NCBI RefSeq assembly: GCF_933775445.1
Contig: NC_065875.1
Coordinates: forward strand, 4,973,001 to 5,037,000
Source: Argentina anserina
Lineage: Eukaryota > Streptophyta > Magnoliopsida > Rosales > Rosaceae
Direction: 5' to 3'
DNA: 64,000 bases
This document shows, piece by piece, positions 61,136 through 64,000 of this stretch; the stretch's first letter is position 1, and every line of letters starts with the position of its first letter. The notes beneath the pieces were generated by a model. The model was given only the letters and a program-made list of their open reading frames with translations, was not told the DNA's origin and made no database searches. The translations under genes were made by a program, and so were the position numbers.

Positions 61136-64000
61136 TGTTCCGGAAGAATTACTATTCTACCCTTGTATGTGTCTTAGCCTAATAGGTTTCCTGTTAGGAG
61201 ATAGATTAGCATCTCTGTAATAGATTAGGACTCCGAATCCTACGGGATTGTAGTTTTGTAATGCGTATATATAAGCCCCCATATCATTCAATAATACACA
61301 ATTATTTCATCCTTAAACACGTTATCAGCACGTTGCCCTAAAACCCTGAACTTTTAGAGCCCTAGAAATTTTTTCTCTCCACCGCCGGCCGCCGTCGTCT
61401 CCGGCCTCCGGCATCTCCTCGTCGGCACAGCCCCTGCTCGCCGTTGTTGCAGCCCCCCTGCCCTGCATCCCTGCACGCAGCCAGCCTTGCTACCCCTGCA
61501 ACTTCTGCCTTGCTGCCCTGCACGCAGCCCCCGCATCGCAGGCCCTGCAGGCCCTGCTCGCTGCCCACGCAGCCCTGCACGCTGCCCCTGCATCACCTCT
61601 GCATGCTGCCCTGCAACCCCCCAGCTGCCCCCCGTAGCCCTGCACGCTGCCCCTGCAAGCCCTGCACGCAGCCCCGCGCGCAGCCCCTGCATGCTGCCCC
61701 TGCAGCCCCGCGCGCAGCCCCTGCATGCTGCCCCCGCAGCCCCGCACGCTGCCCTGCCCTGCAGCCCCCGCAACGCAGCCCTGCACGCACGCACGTAGCC
61801 CTACACACACCCCTGCTGCCCCCGCATCACAGCCGCATGCAGCCCCGCACGCAGCCAGCCCAGCACGCAGATTCTGCACTGCGGCCCCTGCTGCCCTGCA
61901 GCCCCTGCGACCCCCCCTGCTGCCCCTGCACGCAGCCTCCGCAGCCCCGCAGCGTATCCTCCGCATTCGCTCCGCAAAAACATCTTTTTGCCCCGAAAAA
62001 CCATACATCCGAGGATTCAAAATTGCTCCTCCCGCATATATACGCAATGAACGCGAACTGCACAAACAAACTCTTTGCTCAAGAGAAGCTACTCCCGTCT
62101 TCTCTACCCTTTTGGGCCTTTAAACTATTTCTCTTTTTTCCTTTTTCTTTTCCTATTGCTTATTAAATCATTTATTTGCACGTTTTCGTTTTCTAACTAT
62201 GTTTCGCGTGCTTGCATAGAAAAAGTGATTACTCGTCGTACTATGGTGATGACATTCATGCCGAGATGGACGATACTTTTGCCATCTACATACGATTTCG
62301 ATCGTATCCTCCCAAGATTTTTATGTCATCGGACGAAGATCGAAAAAGGAATTCAACAAGCAACTTCATGCATGATGATCGATTTGCAGAGCAATTTACT
62401 TATATGCGGTCTATTTGGCAGACCAACAAGTATGTTTTTCTTAAAGTTGCTGCTTTTGAAGATATATATATAAATTATCGGGCGCTATTAGCCTTTTTCA
62501 TGTCTTCTTTTCCGGCCTTTCTTATAACGCCGATGAGACCAAAGAGGGATATGATTCCCCTCTTGGTCGACGTTTTTCGTGTGACGGTCCTGGAGGAGTC
62601 ACGTTATTATTTAAAAAGGAAGATATCGATTTCGTGTGGTCGTCTGAGTGCACCGCTGTTTTGGGTGCGATCATGAGAATCGCCGATATGCATCGATTAT
62701 TTTGTGACCATATACATCACAACCCTTCTAATTCCGGTTACATACTTGAATATTTCGATTATTCAAAACCTATACAACCCTCGTTTCTTATGGATGCGTC
62801 GCCATCGCGACTGTTATTTGAATGTTTGAGTTTTCTTAAACTCATGTCTATAAACGATAATCCCAAGGTCTACGTACTCATTTATTTGAGTTGATTCATT
62901 ACTCTGATGCAGCACTATTTGCTGACAAAAGATCCCAAAAATAAAGAATTCTATGGGACACACTTAAAGTGATTTAATGAATGTCTATGACGTTGTATTA
63001 TCAGAGTTGACCTTGATGCATACTCCACATCCAAGAAACGCATGCCATTTTTGGCACCTGTATCTATTTCTTGAGGGAATTTTGGAGATGGAAACGTAAC
63101 ATTCTTCCATTCTCAAGTAAGCACATTTTTGAGCCTCAGGCTAAGGCTCCGCCCAATCAGATATGCAAGATTTTGTTGCTACAGACTTTTGATTAGTCAA
63201 TCTATTTTGACTATGTCTTTTGCTTACTATTTTTCAAGTATGACGTTGGCATTGCCATGGTTATTGCTCGACTTTAGCTTAAGTCGTCTATTGGAATTGG
63301 AAGCTTGTTTGTGTTGTATTAAATATTGACATATTCAATAAAATTTCTCGTATTTCTTGTTTACAAGATTGACTCGTGAGAATTTTATTTGCCTTGGCTT
63401 AGCATGCATGGTCAACGTTTGCAACTCACGTGGTTTTTAAATTGGCCGCTTTTGGGTTACATGGGACCCCAATAGCACTACATTGTGATTTTGGACTTTG
63501 AAATTTGGAAAACGGACCTCGGAACGTCAAAATTGACGTCGTTTTTCCCGGTTACTCTTCCGGCGTTTCCGTAACGTTTTTTGACGTTTTACCGGCGTAT
63601 TCGCCGCCTTCCGGCTATATTCCGGCGTTTCCGGCACAACCGGATGGCGTTCCCTGTCGGACCTGAAGTTATGGCCTCCATACCGGCCAGGTCAGGCTGC
63701 CGGCCGGATTCCGGCAATCGGTGCCGCCGGCTTCTGACGAGTTTTTCCGACGTTTTTTTTTCCGTCGTTTCTCGTCATGTTTTCCACATATTTCAGCATT
63801 TCTTGCTGTCACATTTTCCCAGTCCAAATTTCACCCGGTTTTGAGTTAATTTGACATGGTTTTCCGGTTAATTTTCCGGTTTTCTCCAAGTCGTTTCATA
63901 GCTCAAATGATTTTATTATTATTGGTGACCACCCGCACCAAATGGAAGGTTTTCCACCGTAATTGTTTGGTATTCAACTGCTCCAATACCATGTTTTTCC
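61136..64000 (+). mobile_element. 5' part of a short-LTR copia-type retrotransposon, non-autonomous as far as seen
   Basis: The 184-bp LTR (61136-61319) is TGTT...AACA with a TATA box (gtatatataagc, about 61264) and an AATAA-like signal (about 61290). It is followed directly by cgttatcagcacgtt, the binding-site-like string seen in Ale/Retrofit-type copia elements. The leader contains a C-rich array, then long DNA without a recognisable gag or pol. 63540-63740 is rich in tccggcg words. The 3' LTR is outside the window. Confidence 0.65.
61430..61960. repeat. C-rich low-complexity array
   Basis: Degenerate repeats of a CCCTGCACGCAGCC-like unit (12-15 bp) over about 530 bp. It is open in several frames on both strands because the unit lacks stop codons. 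The predicted Ala/Pro/Cys-rich or Gly/Ala/Arg-rich proteins are artefacts of the repeat. Confidence 0.88.

Noticed and set aside
61354..62166. Long open frames on both strands over the C-rich array (up to 240 codons)
   Set aside because: They exist because the repeat unit has no stop codons; composition is only Ala/Pro/Cys or Gly/Ala/Arg and no domain is present.
62075..62894. Frames of 86-154 codons in the copia-type internal region
   Set aside because: None shows gag, zinc knuckle, protease, integrase or reverse transcriptase motifs; likely non-coding leader of a non-autonomous element.

Overview
The window is nuclear DNA of a flowering plant. It has AT-rich intergenic DNA, spliced genes with GT-AG introns, plant-specific families (HD-Zip II, TBL/PMR5, CLE, ATL RING-H2, a plant receptor-like kinase, a defensin-like peptide) and many plant transposable elements. 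The gene set fits a eudicot. Rosaceae is only an impression and is not shown by the sequence.

Seven genes look intact. On the plus strand they are a two-domain defensin-like secreted peptide (6674-7681, 2 exons), an HD-Zip class II transcription factor (16129-17216, 3 exons) and a CLE signalling peptide (28506-28787, no intron). On the minus strand they are a trichome-birefringence-like wall O-acetyltransferase candidate (24537-20538, 5 exons), a membrane-anchored receptor-like kinase with almost no ectodomain (37851-35410, 6 exons), an Endonuclease I family nuclease (45375-40474, 8 exons) and an ATL-type RING-H2 ubiquitin ligase (53039-51573, no intron). Exon joins were worked out by hand from reading frame, splice dinucleotides and family conservation. 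They are not clustered by pathway.

The rest is mostly transposable-element DNA. From left to right: a Tat/Athila-like LTR with primer-binding site (158-1750); a block of broken host-gene pieces (ICME-like and proteasome beta-5-like, 1995-4148) ending at a CACTA-type terminus (5189); a MULE-like MITE (7864-8177); a copia-like solo LTR (10014-10773); a complete Cassandra-type TRIM carrying 5S rRNA-derived sequence (10860-11458); a CACTA MITE (13694-13904); a hAT-like MITE (19303-19480); a 2.45-kb hAT element with four internal tandem units (32282-34732); a ~1.1-kb direct duplication (45850-46955 and 50205-51233) enclosing a solo LTR (48110-48574), a SINE (49089-49275) and a hAT element (49382-50092); a diverged tandem duplication (53800-54990); a hAT element carrying a host-like promoter and 5' exon (55833-56892); a second Tat-like LTR (57643-59902); an inverted-repeat element with G-box ends (about 59916-61112); and the 5' part of a short-LTR copia-type element with a C-rich array in its leader (61136 to the window end).

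No tRNA gene, genuine rRNA gene, CRISPR array or prokaryotic element was seen. The 5S-like sequence belongs to the Cassandra element and the tRNA-like box belongs to the SINE.
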